Of a stretch of DNA of 64,000 bases, positions 8,396-18,550 are shown piece by piece. The notes beneath the pieces are model-generated. The model saw only the letters and a list, made by a program, of their open reading frames with translations. It had not been told where the DNA came from and searched no databases. This stretch comes from Streptomyces sp. CNQ-509. GTDB taxonomy: Bacteria > Actinomycetota > Actinomycetes > Streptomycetales > Streptomycetaceae. Position numbers and translations under genes: made by a program. The stretch spans positions 4,943,001-5,007,000 of the forward strand of contig NZ_CP011492.1 of NCBI RefSeq assembly GCF_001011035.1, read 5' to 3'. The first letter of the stretch is position 1. The number at the start of each line of letters is the position of its first letter.

Positions 8396-8581
8396 ATGGC
8401 ACCTGAGCAAGACGGGCAGCGCCCCGCCGTGGGAGTCGCCGAGCTGCTCGCCGCCTGCGCGGCGGCAGAGGCGGTCTCGACGCCGCCCGCCCCCGAACCC
8501 GAGGCGGCCGGGACGGACGGGCGGCGGGCCGGGCGGCGGGCCCCGGAGGGCCCCGCCGAGCCGGAACAGCACGCCGCGTAG
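8396..8581 (+). CDS. Small Ala/Pro-rich protein of unknown function (61 aa)
   Basis: Begins MAPEQDGQRPAVGVAELL, followed by an alanine-rich short helix (AACAAAEAV) and a Pro/Glu/Arg-rich, probably disordered tail. There are no membrane segments. The frame is open well upstream, but sequence before MAPEQ is low-quality and overlaps the inverted repeat, so this ATG is preferred; the ribosome-binding site is weak. It sits between tsaE and the LLM oxidoreductase on the same strand. Not recognised, and it could be a spurious frame. Codon third positions are G/C-rich as in real genes here. Confidence 0.45.
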   Translation: MAPEQDGQRPAVGVAELLAACAAAEAVSTPPAPEPEAAGTDGRRAGRRAPEGPAEPEQHAA

Positions 8582-8626
8582 CGCAGGATCGTGATGCCCC
8601 GCCCCGGGGCATCTAGGCTGCGCTGC

Positions 8627-9493
8627 ATGGACATCGGCATCGGACTTCCCTCCACCATCCCCGGCATCCCCGGAACGCTGATCCCTGAGTGGGCCGCCGC
8701 GGCCGAGCGGGCCGGGTTCTCGACCCTGGGCACCATCGACCGCGTCGTCTACGGCAACCTCGAAACGATCCCCACCCTCGCCGCCGCCGCGGCCGTCACC
8801 GAGCGCATCGGCCTGACGACGACCATCCTCATCGCCCCGTACCGCGGCAACGGCGCCCTGCTCGCCAAGCAGCTCGCCTCCGTCGACGCGCTCTCCGGCG
8901 GCCGGCTCACCGTCGGCGCCGCGGTCGGCGGACGGGAGGACGACTACGAGGCGACGGGCGTGCCCTTCACCGAGCGGGGCCGGATCTTCGACGACCAGCT
9001 CGCCGAGATGCGCGCCGTCTGGCGGCAGGACCCCCGGGGCCGCGCCCACCCCGTGGGCCCGGCGCCGGTGCAGGCGGGCGGGCCGCCGATCCTCTTCGGC
9101 GGGAACGCGCCCGCCGCCTTCCGGAGGGTCGCGGAGTACGGCGCCGGGTGGATCCTCGGCGGCGGCAGCCCCGAGCAACTGGCCGGCGGCGCCGAGAAGG
9201 CCAGGGCCGCCTGGCGCGAGGCGGGCCGGGAGGGCGAGCCGCGGGTGGCGGCGCTGGCGTACGTGAGCCTCGGCCCCGACGCCGAGGAGCACGCCCGCAG
9301 CTACCTGCTGGACTACTACGGGTTCCTCGGCGACTTCGCCGAGAAGATCGCCGCGGGGGCGCTGACCTCGCCGGAGGCGGTCGCCGCCGCCAAGGCCGCG
9401 TTCGCGGACGCGGGCTGCGGCGAGCTGGTGCTCTTCCCCTGCAACCCGGACGTGGCGCAGGTCCCGCTGATCGCGGAGGCCGCCGGGCTGTAG
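8627..9493 (+). CDS. LLM-class F420/flavin-dependent oxidoreductase
   Basis: A luciferase-like TIM-barrel oxidoreductase of 288 aa, the typical size of actinobacterial F420-dependent family members. Recognisable are the N-terminal IGIGLPSTIPG strand, the barrel segment ERIGLTTTILIAPYRGNGALLAKQ, LSGGRLTVGAAVGGREDDYEATG (cofactor-side loop), and GGPPILFGGNAPAAFRRVAEYGAGW. The substrate is unknown. Choice between F420 and FMN cannot be made from sequence by eye, though actinomycete relatives mostly use F420. The start ATG encodes MDIGIGLP; an upstream ATG would add a non-conserved leader. It ends 43 bp before a convergent gene. Confidence 0.85.
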   Translation: MDIGIGLPSTIPGIPGTLIPEWAAAAERAGFSTLGTIDRVVYGNLETIPTLAAAAAVTERIGLTTTILIAPYRGNGALLAKQLASVDALSGGRLTVGAAVGGREDDYEATGVPFTERGRIFDDQLAEMRAVWRQDPRGRAHPVGPAPVQAGGPPILFGGNAPAAFRRVAEYGAGWILGGGSPEQLAGGAEKARAAWREAGREGEPRVAALAYVSLGPDAEEHARSYLLDYYGFLGDFAEKIAAGALTSPEAVAAAKAAFADAGCGELVLFPCNPDVAQVPLIAEAAGL

Positions 9494-9536
9494 GGACGTA
9501 CGGAGGAAGGGGCGGGGGTCCGGCTGCGGGTCCCCG

Positions 9537-10076
9537 CTACTTCACCACCGCGACCGGGACTCCCACGGTCGCGAAGCGCCACAGCGCCCTGCCGTCCACC
9601 CGCGACGAGCGCACACCGCCCGTCTTCTCCGTCGCGTCCGGTTCCGGCCGCGAGCCGTCGACCGCGGCGCTGAACCCTATGACCGTGCCCTCGGACTCCG
9701 TGAAGATCACCACGTGCTCGACCGGCACCCCGTCCGAGCCGGTGATCTGCCGCGACCGCGAGGTCACGGTGTACATGCCGGGCGGCGGGTCGACGGTGCT
9801 CGGGGTCACCTTGTACGTCCGCAGCACCGAGTTGTCCTCGCCGACGAGCCACACGCGCTTGTCCTTCAGCGCGTACACCACCCGCAGCCCGGAGCCCGAG
9901 CGCGCCGGCAGTTCGAGCTTCTTCTCCTTGGCCTTGGTCGGCTCGGGGCTGGCGACGCCCGGGCGGCTGCGCGCCAGGGAGTCGGGGGCGTTGGCGTTGG
10001 CCTGGTAGGCGAGGAAGGCGACCACGCCCAGGGCGGCGGCCGTCAGCCCGGCCACGAATTTCCCGCTGCCTGCCAC
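9537..10076 (-). CDS. Exported/membrane-anchored protein with YkuD-like fold remnants, unknown function
   Basis: A 179-residue protein with one N-terminal membrane segment (about residues 7-25, GLTAAALGVVAFLAYQANA) and an extracytoplasmic remainder. The region RVVYALKDKRVWLVGEDNS ... TYKVTPSTVDPPPGMYTVTSRS resembles the first strands of L,D-transpeptidase (YkuD) domains. The Cys/His catalytic motif of that family is absent, so a transpeptidase activity should not be assigned. The GTG start at 10076 is chosen because AAGGGG lies nine bases upstream; the longer ATG-initiated frame adds a low-quality N-terminus. It is convergent with the LLM oxidoreductase and divergent from tsaB across 207 bp. 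Confidence 0.78.
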   Translation of the reverse strand: MAGSGKFVAGLTAAALGVVAFLAYQANANAPDSLARSRPGVASPEPTKAKEKKLELPARSGSGLRVVYALKDKRVWLVGEDNSVLRTYKVTPSTVDPPPGMYTVTSRSRQITGSDGVPVEHVVIFTESEGTVIGFSAAVDGSRPEPDATEKTGGVRSSRVDGRALWRFATVGVPVAVVK

Positions 10077-10283
10077 GCGGTACGCCCCTTCCGTACGGCG
10101 GCCGCAGGGCCGCTCTTCCCCAGTCTTCCCCCGGCCCGTCCTCATGCTGCACGCACCGGTCCGCCCCGCCTGCTCCGCCCGACGGTAGCACCCGCCGCCG
10201 CGCGCCCGGGGCGGCCGCGGCCGGAGTCACCGGCCCGGCGGACGCGCTCCGGGCACCCCTTCCGCGCGACTACCCTGAAGGGC

Positions 10284-10961
10284 GTGCTGCTCGCCATGGA
10301 TACCGCCTCCCCCGCCGTCACCGTCGCGCTCCACGACGGCGACCCCGCGTCGCCCGCGCTCGCCGCGTCGCACCAGGTCGACGCCCGGCGCCACGGCGAG
10401 CTGCTGCTGCCCGCCGTCGACCGGGTGCTCGCCGAGGCGGGCCGCGGGCTCGGGGAGCTGGCCGGCGTCGTCGTCGGCGTCGGCCCCGGTCCCTACACCG
10501 GGCTGCGGGTGGGGCTGGTGACCGCCGAGGTCCTCGGCATGACGCTCGGCATCCCCGTGTACGGGGTCTGCACGCTGGACGGCATCGCCTACGCCGCCGG
10601 CCGCGACGGCGCCGGCGGCATTGACGGCCCGTTCGTCGTGGCCACCGACGCCCGGCGCAAAGAGGTGTACTGGGCGCGCTACGCCGACGCCCGCACCCGC
10701 GTCACGGACCCGGCCGTCGACCGGCCCGCCGACCTCGCCGGACAGGTCGCGGGCCTGCCCGCCGCCGGGGCGGGCGCCGAGCTGTACCCCGAGGCGTTCC
10801 CCGACGCCCGGCCCCCGGCGCACCCGCACGCCGCCGCCCTCGCCGCGCTGGCCGCCGAGCGCCTCGCGGCGGGCACCGAGTTGCTGCCGCCCCGCCCGCT
10901 GTACCTGCGCCGCCCCGACGCGCAGGTCCCCGCCGCGTACAAGGCGGTCACCCCGCGATGA
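10284..10961 (+). CDS. tsaB: tRNA threonylcarbamoyladenosine biosynthesis protein TsaB
   Basis: The inactive ASKHA paralogue of TsaD that dimerises with it and scaffolds the t6A synthase. The N-terminal LLAMDTASPAVTVAL and the signature GVVVGVGPGPYTGLRVGLVTAEVLG (central region) identify the family. At 225 aa it is the standard length. The GTG at 10284 follows GAAGG by three bases and gives the normal MLLAxDTA start; the open frame extends far upstream but is not conserved. rimI follows 31 bp later and then tsaD, forming the common tsaB-rimI-tsaD operon. tsaE lies about 2 kb upstream; tsaC, for the first step, is not in the window. Confidence 0.94.
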   Translation: MLLAMDTASPAVTVALHDGDPASPALAASHQVDARRHGELLLPAVDRVLAEAGRGLGELAGVVVGVGPGPYTGLRVGLVTAEVLGMTLGIPVYGVCTLDGIAYAAGRDGAGGIDGPFVVATDARRKEVYWARYADARTRVTDPAVDRPADLAGQVAGLPAAGAGAELYPEAFPDARPPAHPHAAALAALAAERLAAGTELLPPRPLYLRRPDAQVPAAYKAVTPR

Positions 10962-10992
10962 CCCCGCGCCCGGACACGTACGAGAGCGGCCC

Positions 10993-11463
10993 ATGACCGC
11001 CGTCGCCCTGCGCGAGATGCGGTGGTGGGACATCGACCCCGTGCTCGCCCTCGAACGGGACACCTTCCCCGAGGACGCCTGGTCCCCGGCGATGTTCTGG
11101 TCCGAGCTGGCCCACGCCCGCGGCCCCGGCGCCACCCGTGCGTACCTCGTCGCCGAGGACGAGGCCGGCCGCGTCGTCGGCTACGGCGGCCTCGCCGCGC
11201 TCGACGGCACCGGCGACATCCAGACCATCGCCGCCGCCCGCGACCACTGGGGCACCGGCCTCGGTCCGCGCCTGCTGGAGGCGCTGCTCGCCGCCGCCCG
11301 CCGCTTCGGCTGCCGCGAGGTGCTGCTGGAGGTGCGCGTCGACAACGTGCGCGCGCAGCGCCTCTACGAGCGCCACGGCTTCGCCGTGATCGGCGTCAGG
11401 CGCGGCTACTACCAGCCCGGAAACGTCGACGCGCTCGTCATGCGCCGTACCGAGAAAGAGTGA
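10993..11463 (+). CDS. rimI: Ribosomal protein S18-alanine N-acetyltransferase RimI
   Basis: A GNAT-fold acetyltransferase that transfers acetyl from acetyl-CoA to the N-terminal Ala of ribosomal protein S18. It may also act on other N-termini. The 156 residues hold the family pattern: [12 protein letters not shown]-like N-terminal region ([16 protein letters not shown]), [21 protein letters not shown], the acetyl-CoA loop [15 protein letters not shown], and [29 protein letters not shown]. The ATG at 10993 has GAGAG upstream. It lies in frame order between tsaB and tsaD, eight bases before the latter, as in most actinobacteria and many other bacteria. Confidence 0.93.
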   Translation: MTAVALREMRWWDIDPVLALERDTFPEDAWSPAMFWSELAHARGPGATRAYLVAEDEAGRVVGYGGLAALDGTGDIQTIAAARDHWGTGLGPRLLEALLAAARRFGCREVLLEVRVDNVRAQRLYERHGFAVIGVRRGYYQPGNVDALVMRRTEKE

Positions 11464-11471
11464 CGCCCCCC

Positions 11472-12581
11472 ATGGCAGACGAACCCCTGGTGCTCGGCAT
11501 CGAGACGTCCTGCGACGAGACCGGTGTCGGGATCGTCCGCGGGCACACGCTGCTCGCCGACGCCATCGCCTCCAGCGTCGACGCGCACGCCCGCTTCGGC
11601 GGCGTGGTGCCCGAGGTGGCGAGCCGGGCGCACCTGGAGGCGATGGTCCCGACGATCGGGCGGGCGCTGCGCGACGCCGGGGTGGCGGCCCGCGACCTGG
11701 ACGCGATCGCGGTGACGGCGGGCCCGGGGCTCTCCGGGGCGCTGCTCGTCGGGGTGTCGGCGGCCAAGGCGTACGCGTACGCGCTGGGCAAGCCGCTCTA
11801 CGGCGTCAACCACCTCGCCTCGCACATCGCCGTCGACCAGCTCGAACACGGCGCGCTGCCCGAGCCGACGATGGCCCTGCTGGTCTCCGGCGGACACTCC
11901 TCGCTGCTGATGTCCGCCGACATCACCGCCGACGTCCGCCCCCTCGGCGCGACCATCGACGACGCGGCGGGCGAGGCGTTCGACAAGGTCGCCCGCGTTC
12001 TCGGACTCGGCTTCCCCGGCGGCCCGTTCATCGACAGGGCCGCGCGCGAGGGCGACCCGGCCGCGATCCGCTTCCCGCGCGGCCTGACGGGCCCGCGCGA
12101 CCCCGTGTACGACTTCTCCTTCTCCGGTCTGAAGACCTCCGTCGCCCGCTGGGTGGAGGCCAGGCGCGCGGCGGGGGAGGACGTGCCGGTGGCGGATGTG
12201 GCGGCGTCGTTCCAGGAGTCGGTGGCGGACGTGCTGACGCGCAAGGCGGTACGGGCCTGCCGGGACAACGGCGTCGGGCACCTGATGATCGGCGGCGGCG
12301 TGGCGGCGAACTCGCGGCTGCGGGCGATGGCTGAGCGCCGCTGCGAGGACGCGGGGATCGTGCTGCGGGTGCCGCGGCCGAAGCTGTGCACGGACAACGG
12401 GGCGATGGTCGCGGCGCTGGGCGCGGAGATGGTGGCGCGGGGGCGGGCGGCGTCGGACTGGGAGCTGTCGGCGGACTCGTCGCTGCCGGTCACGGAGACG
12501 CACGTACCGGGGCACGAGCACGCGCCCGGGCACGGCCACGACCACGTGCACGAGCTGGCGAAGGACAACCTGTACTCGTGA
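11472..12581 (+). CDS. tsaD: tRNA N6-adenosine threonylcarbamoyltransferase TsaD
   Basis: The catalytic ASKHA-fold subunit that transfers the threonylcarbamoyl group to A37 of tRNA. It has the start [14 protein letters not shown], the metal-binding HLEAMVP and HLASHIAV segments, [28 protein letters not shown], and [10 protein letters not shown]. The 369 residues include a His-rich tail ([16 protein letters not shown]) before the terminal KDNLYS. This tail is not part of the catalytic fold and could bind metal. The stop overlaps the GTG of the next small gene by four bases. Confidence 0.96.
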   Translation: MADEPLVLGIETSCDETGVGIVRGHTLLADAIASSVDAHARFGGVVPEVASRAHLEAMVPTIGRALRDAGVAARDLDAIAVTAGPGLSGALLVGVSAAKAYAYALGKPLYGVNHLASHIAVDQLEHGALPEPTMALLVSGGHSSLLMSADITADVRPLGATIDDAAGEAFDKVARVLGLGFPGGPFIDRAAREGDPAAIRFPRGLTGPRDPVYDFSFSGLKTSVARWVEARRAAGEDVPVADVAASFQESVADVLTRKAVRACRDNGVGHLMIGGGVAANSRLRAMAERRCEDAGIVLRVPRPKLCTDNGAMVAALGAEMVARGRAASDWELSADSSLPVTETHVPGHEHAPGHGHDHVHELAKDNLYS

Positions 12582-12862
12582 CCGTCATGGCGCTGATGTG
12601 GGAGGCCAGGGCCGCGGCCGGGCGCGGCGACGAGCTGCTGGCGTGGGCGCGGGCGCAGCGCCTGCCCGCCCGGCCGCTGCGGCGCGAGACGTTCCGCGCG
12701 CCGGGGGACCGGGTGCTGGTCATCACCTGGTGGGACGCGGACTGCGGCAACCGCGAGGCCCCCATGCCGGAACTCGGGGACCCGGACGCGGGACTGCTGG
12801 CCCGGCCGGTGCACCGGTGGCGGTTCACGTCGCTGGGGCCGGACGGCCCAGAAGCACCGTAG
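12578..12862 (+). CDS. Small protein of unknown function coupled to tsaD (94 aa)
   Basis: The GTG at 12578 overlaps the tsaD stop as GTGA, a classic coupling arrangement; an ATG three codons in is the alternative start. The sequence [26 protein letters not shown] and [17 protein letters not shown] suggests a compact ferredoxin-like or dimeric alpha/beta barrel domain similar in outline to antibiotic-biosynthesis monooxygenase folds, but this is a weak impression. There are no signal peptides or membrane segments. Its 3' end overlaps the convergent methyltransferase gene by 38 bp. A function linked to t6A synthesis is not supported beyond position. Confidence 0.7.
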   Translation: MTVMALMWEARAAAGRGDELLAWARAQRLPARPLRRETFRAPGDRVLVITWWDADCGNREAPMPELGDPDAGLLARPVHRWRFTSLGPDGPEAP

Positions 12863-14036
12863 GGGCGCCGGCGACGCGGGTGAGGAAGACGGTGCAGGAC
12901 ACCGCGGCCGGGCCGGTGAGCTTCAGCTTGCGCCGCAGCTCCTCGGGTTCGACGGCGGAGCCGCGCTTCTTGACGGTGACGCTGCCGACGCCGCGTTCGC
13001 GGAGCAGGGCGCGGAGCTTCTTGACGTGGAAGGGGAGCGTGTCGGTGATCTCGTACGCCGTGGCGTACGGGGTCCGCACCAGGTCGTCGGCCGTGACGTA
13101 CGCGATGGTGGGATCCAGCAGCCGCCCGCCGGCCTGCGCCGCCACCTCGGCGACGAGGTGCGCGCGGATGACGGCGCCGTCCGGCTCGTACAGATAGCGC
13201 CCCACGGGGCCCGCCGGCGGGTCGGGCAGGCCGCGGCCCACGAGGGTGGCGCCGCCGGGCAGCAGGGTCGCGCGGCGGCGGCCGGGGGAGACGGCGCCGG
13301 ATGCGGCGCCGAACCAGAGCACGGCCTCCTTCACGTCGCCGGCGTCGGAGACCCACTCCGCCTCCGCGGCCTCCGGCACCGCCTCGTGCGGGATGCCGGG
13401 GGCGACCTTCAGCGCGGCGTGCGAGACCCGGCCGGCGACCTCGACGGCCCAGGACAGCGGCGGGGAGTACGCCTCGGGGTCGAAGACGCGGCCGCGCCCT
13501 CCGACCCGCCGCGCCGGGTCGACGAAGACCGCGTCGTATCCGGAGATGTCCACGTCCCCCACCTCCGCGCAGCGCACCTCGACCCGCTCGGCGACCCCCA
13601 GCGCCGCCGCGTTGGCGCGCGCGGCGGCGGCCGCCGCCGGGTCCCGGTCGACGGCGAGCACCGCGATCCCGGCCCGCGCCAGCGCCACCGCGTCGCCGCC
13701 GACGCCGCAGCACAGGTCGGCGACCCGGTCGACGCCGAGCGCCGTGAACCGGGCCGCGCGGTGCGCCGCCACCGCCGTACGGGTGGCCTGCTCGACGCCG
13801 TCGGGGGTGAAGTACATCCGCGCCGCGTCCGCCCCGAACTTCGCCGCCGCGCGCTGCCGCAGCCGGGCCTGCCCGAGCGCGGCGGAGACCAGCTCCGCGG
13901 GGTGGGTGCGGCGCAGCCGGGTGGCGAGGGCCAGTTCGTCGGCGGGGTCGTGCTCCCGCAGCTCGGCGAGGAGCGCCTGCCCCTCGGGGGTGAGGAGGGC
14001 GGCGAGGGGGTCGTCGGGGGCGTCGGGGCCGTGCAT
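12825..14036 (-). CDS. THUMP-like domain class I SAM-dependent methyltransferase
   Basis: A 403-residue predicted nucleic-acid or small-molecule methyltransferase common in actinobacteria. It has an N-terminal helical region with FTPDGVEQATRTAVAAHRAARF, then the SAM-binding Rossmann core (ADLCCGVGGDAVALARAG, VLAVDRDPAAAAAARANA, AEVGDVDISGYDAVFVDPARR). A C-terminal THUMP-like segment contains FHVKKLRALLRERGVGSVTVKKRG. VDPARR is the family's catalytic-loop hallmark. The start ATG gives MHGPDAPDDPL; no strong ribosome-binding site is seen. It overlaps the 3' end of the upstream convergent small gene, so both genes share terminal sequence. Confidence 0.88.
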   Translation of the reverse strand: MHGPDAPDDPLAALLTPEGQALLAELREHDPADELALATRLRRTHPAELVSAALGQARLRQRAAAKFGADAARMYFTPDGVEQATRTAVAAHRAARFTALGVDRVADLCCGVGGDAVALARAGIAVLAVDRDPAAAAAARANAAALGVAERVEVRCAEVGDVDISGYDAVFVDPARRVGGRGRVFDPEAYSPPLSWAVEVAGRVSHAALKVAPGIPHEAVPEAAEAEWVSDAGDVKEAVLWFGAASGAVSPGRRRATLLPGGATLVGRGLPDPPAGPVGRYLYEPDGAVIRAHLVAEVAAQAGGRLLDPTIAYVTADDLVRTPYATAYEITDTLPFHVKKLRALLRERGVGSVTVKKRGSAVEPEELRRKLKLTGPAAVSCTVFLTRVAGAPTVLLGRPAPAT

Positions 14037-14148
14037 GGGCCCATTGTCCGCTGTCCGCCGTACGGGCGCTGGTACGGCGTGGCGCCGTGACACCCCGTTC
14101 CGTACTGGAAGGATGCGGGCTCCGGAACTAATACGACAAAAGGATAAA

Positions 14149-15081
14149 ATGCTCCCACGTGCCCGACCATGCACCGGCCTCCTCGCCCTGGCCGCCACCG
14201 CCGCGCTCCTCGCTTCCGCCTGCTCCTCCGGCACCGCCGGGCCCGACCACCCCCGCCCCCTCACCCACCCCGACGGGGACGCCAAGCCCGCCATCGCCGG
14301 CGGCCTGGCCGCCGCCCCCGCCCGCGCGCTCGCCCGCACCGCGGAGCACCAGCAGCGCGTCCACGCGCAGCGGCTCGCCGCCGCCCGCACCTGGGGCCTG
14401 AAGGCCGCCCCGCTGCTGCCGCCGGCCCCGCCGCGCAGCAAACCCGCGCTCGCCACCGAACCCGGCTACGAGGCGAAGGGCGGCGGTCCCGGCCTGCCGC
14501 CCGTCATCACCCGGGTGCCGACCGACGACCGCGTGATCTTCCTGACCATCGACGACGGCTACCGCAAGGACCCCGAGCTGCTGCGCATGCTGCGCGAACT
14601 CGGCGTGCCCGTCAGCGCCTTCCTCGCCGACGAGGTCGCGCGCGACGACTACGGCTACTTCCGTGACCTCCGCGACCTCGGCACCACCGTCAGCAACCAC
14701 ACCCTCCACCACCCCAACCTCCGCGAACTGCCCTACGCGGCCCAGCGCGAGGAGATCTGCGGCCAGCAGCGCGTCCTGGAGCGCGAGATGGGCACCAGGC
14801 CGCGGATCTTCCGCCCGCCGTACGGCAATTACGACGCCGACACCCTGCGCGCCGCCAAGGAGTGCGGCATCGATCTCGTACCGCTCTGGCAGCAGGAGGC
14901 GTTCCCCGGACGCTGGACGTACTCCCGCGCGGACACCGCGTTCCACCCCGGCGATATCGTGCTCACCCACTTCGAAGGACCTTCCGAATTCGGCGGCACG
15001 ATGACCGACATGCTCCGTACGGTGCTCCGTAAGGCGAACGACGAGGGCTTCGCCGTTGCTCGCTTGGAGGCTTACGTATGA
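14149..15081 (+). CDS. Polysaccharide deacetylase family lipoprotein (first of a pair)
   Basis: An exported NodB-type carbohydrate esterase of 310 aa that likely removes N-acetyl groups from peptidoglycan or another cell-surface glycan. A signal peptide ends in LLASAC, a lipobox whose Cys would carry the lipid anchor. The catalytic domain (about residues 120-305) shows IFLTIDDGYRKDP (the two Asp), SNHTLHHPNL (metal His residues), RPPYGNYDADTLRAA, and GDIVLTHF. AGGA five bases before the ATG supports the start. The gene ends in ATGA overlapping the next deacetylase, so the two are co-translated. Confidence 0.9.
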   Translation: MLPRARPCTGLLALAATAALLASACSSGTAGPDHPRPLTHPDGDAKPAIAGGLAAAPARALARTAEHQQRVHAQRLAAARTWGLKAAPLLPPAPPRSKPALATEPGYEAKGGGPGLPPVITRVPTDDRVIFLTIDDGYRKDPELLRMLRELGVPVSAFLADEVARDDYGYFRDLRDLGTTVSNHTLHHPNLRELPYAAQREEICGQQRVLEREMGTRPRIFRPPYGNYDADTLRAAKECGIDLVPLWQQEAFPGRWTYSRADTAFHPGDIVLTHFEGPSEFGGTMTDMLRTVLRKANDEGFAVARLEAYV

Positions 15082-16013
15082 GGCGCACCCGCCGCTCCGG
15101 GCGGCGGTCGTCAGCCGCCGCGATAGCCGCCGTCTGCCTGCTCGCGCTCACCGCCTGCGCGGACGCGGCCAGGCCGACCGAGGAGTGGTTCCCGCAGGGC
15201 GCGGAGGAGTCCGCCGCGCCCGGGGACGGGCGGGCGGACGGCAAGCCGGGCGCGCGGCACGCGGGGCGTACGCCGCGGGCGCTGCCCGGCGGCGACGGCA
15301 CGGCCCGCAAGGACGTCCCCCGCGCCACCGGCCCCGGGGCGTACCGCCGCTGGGGCCTCGACCGCCCCCTCGCCGCGCCGCCCGCGCCCCCCGCGAGCCG
15401 CCCGGTGCGGCCGGGGGACTCCGGGCTGCCGGCGGTCGCGGGCCGGGTGCCGACCCGGGACAAGGTCGTCTTCCTCACGATCGACGACGGCTGGGACAAG
15501 GACCCCGGGTTCATCCGGATGGCGGCCGATCTGCGGCTGCCGTTCAGCATGTTCCTCTCCGACTCGGCGGCCGGCGGGGACTACGGCTACTTCGAGGAGC
15601 TGCGGCGCCTCGGCAACTCCGTCCACGGCCACACCCTCACCCACCCGGACCTCACCTCCCTCCCGTACGCCGGGCAGCGCCGCCAGATCTGCCGGCAGCA
15701 GGAGCGCGTCGCCGGGGCCTTCGGCGTCCGCCCGACGCTCTTCCGGCCGCCCTACGGCACGTACGACGCGGCGACGCTGCGGGCCGCGGCCTCCTGCGGC
15801 GTCCGCGCGATGCCGCTGTGGCGGGCCGACATGAAGGCGAGCGGCCTGGAGTACCGCAGCGGCGACCGGCTGCGCCCCGGCGACATCGTGCTGGCGCACT
15901 TCCGGGGGCCCGAGCAGCAGGGCGGGCGGACGATGACGGACGTGATGGCGGAGTTCGTACGCGAAGTCCAGCGGCAGGGCTTCACGGTGGCCCGCCTGGA
16001 GGACTACATGTGA
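15078..16013 (+). CDS. Polysaccharide deacetylase family lipoprotein (second of a pair)
   Basis: A paralogue of the preceding gene (311 aa), starting inside its stop codon (ATGA). Its signal peptide ends LLALTAC, a lipobox. After a Pro/Ala/Gly-rich linker (about residues 30-125) the NodB domain carries VFLTIDDGWDKDP, HGHTLTHPDL, RPPYGTYDAATLRAA, and GDIVLAHF. The active-site Asp and His residues are all present, so both copies look functional. Tandem duplication followed by divergence is the simplest history. Likely substrates are N-acetylated cell-wall glycans; which residue is deacetylated cannot be told. The gene ends 62 bp before the first CIRCE operator of groES. Confidence 0.9.
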   Translation: MRRTRRSGRRSSAAAIAAVCLLALTACADAARPTEEWFPQGAEESAAPGDGRADGKPGARHAGRTPRALPGGDGTARKDVPRATGPGAYRRWGLDRPLAAPPAPPASRPVRPGDSGLPAVAGRVPTRDKVVFLTIDDGWDKDPGFIRMAADLRLPFSMFLSDSAAGGDYGYFEELRRLGNSVHGHTLTHPDLTSLPYAGQRRQICRQQERVAGAFGVRPTLFRPPYGTYDAATLRAAASCGVRAMPLWRADMKASGLEYRSGDRLRPGDIVLAHFRGPEQQGGRTMTDVMAEFVREVQRQGFTVARLEDYM

Positions 16014-16074
16014 CCCGGACGGGGGCGCGGCCGGTATGACTGTACGGCCGGCGGCGGGCGACGCGGGTGGCAAT

Positions 16075-16147
16075 CTGGCACTCGGCTTGACCGAGTGCTA
16101 AAGGGCGGCATAACCTCGGCTCTGGCACTCCCCCGGGGAGAGTGCCA
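16075..16147. promoter_or_regulatory. Two CIRCE operators and the groES promoter
   Basis: CIRCE 1 is CTGGCACTC-N9-GAGTGCTAA at 16075-16101; the right half is a perfect consensus. CIRCE 2 is TGGCACTC-N9-GAGTGCCA at 16123-16147. Both match the HrcA binding site. A TTGACC -35 (16087-16092) lies in the spacer of CIRCE 1, with CATAAC about 16 bp on. HrcA repression of groES-groEL1, relieved by heat, is well established in streptomycetes. hrcA itself is not in the window. Confidence 0.93.
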
Positions 16148-16249
16148 ACACAGCGACGAGGCGGATCCGGCACCCGCGACGACGGATCCTCCAGGATCGC
16201 CACCCCAGACATTCAACCCCGCGAGATCTCCGAAGGGGGAGGTCGGATC

Positions 16250-16558
16250 GTGACGACCGCCAGCACCAAGGTTGCCATCAAGCCGCTTGAGGACCGCATC
16301 GTGGTCCAGCCGCTCGACGCCGAGGAGACCACGGCCTCGGGCCTGGTCATTCCGGACACCGCCAAGGAGAAGCCCCAGGAGGGCGTCGTCCTTGCCGTCG
16401 GCCCCGGCCGCTTCGAGGACGGCAACCGGCTTCCGCTCGACGTCTCCGTCGGCGACGTCGTTCTCTACAGCAAGTACGGCGGCACCGAGGTGAAGTACAA
16501 CAACGAGGACTACCTCGTCCTCTCGGCCCGCGACGTGCTCGCGATCATCGAGAAGTAA
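16250..16558 (+). CDS. groES: Co-chaperonin GroES (10 kDa)
   Basis: Heptameric lid of the GroEL folding chamber. The 102 residues contain [39 protein letters not shown], with the mobile loop around residues 20-35, and the roof and C-terminal part [30 protein letters not shown] written here in broken form: YSKYGG, then [13 protein letters not shown]. The GTG start at 16250 follows a strong GGGGGAGG. Transcription comes from the CIRCE-controlled promoter about 140 bp upstream. groEL1 follows after 125 bp. Confidence 0.96.
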   Translation: MTTASTKVAIKPLEDRIVVQPLDAEETTASGLVIPDTAKEKPQEGVVLAVGPGRFEDGNRLPLDVSVGDVVLYSKYGGTEVKYNNEDYLVLSARDVLAIIEK

Positions 16559-16668
16559 TCGGGGCGCTTCCCGCTTCTTCCCACACCAGGCCGCGCCCCG
16601 GATCCGTTCGCCGAGCAGGACATATCGAAACGGGCCGGGGCGTCGGCGCTCCCTACGGCGCCCCTTGA

Positions 16669-18309
<1,641 letters not shown>

Positions 18310-18338
18310 CCTCCGGTCGGTACCACGGGCACCACACA

Positions 18339-18378
18339 CCGCAGGGCCTCGCCTCCGCAAGGGGACGAGGCCCTGCGG
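18339..18378 (+). terminator. Hairpin terminator after groEL1
   Basis: A 13-bp perfect stem (18339-18351 with 18366-18378) with a 14-base loop, starting 30 bp past the groEL1 stop. No T tract follows, as usual in high-GC actinomycetes. Confidence 0.85.
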
Positions 18379-18550
18379 CGTGCGCCCCCGCCCGGCCCGG
18401 CCCTCCGGGCCGGCCCGGAGGCCCGGTGCGGCGGAGCCGCGAGGGGCACGGGGTCCCGGGGGCGGAGCCCCGGGTTCCGGGAAGGGGCGGGGCCGGGAAC
18501 CACCTCCCCTCCCCACGGTGCCGGGCCCGGTCGGGCGGCGGCCCGACCCG
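18379..18550. repeat. GC-rich palindromic intergenic stretch after groEL1
   Basis: About 170 bp without a gene, dense in short GC palindromes such as GGGGGCGGAGCCCC (about 18458-18472) and CCGGGCCGGCCCGG. The motif around CGGGGGCGGAGCCCCGG is a frequent short intergenic repeat in Streptomyces genomes. It may act as a bidirectional terminator between groEL1 and the convergent SDR gene. Confidence 0.5.

Noticed and set aside
9537-10076. L,D-transpeptidase assignment
   Set aside because: Only the early strands resemble YkuD; the Cys/His catalytic motif is missing.
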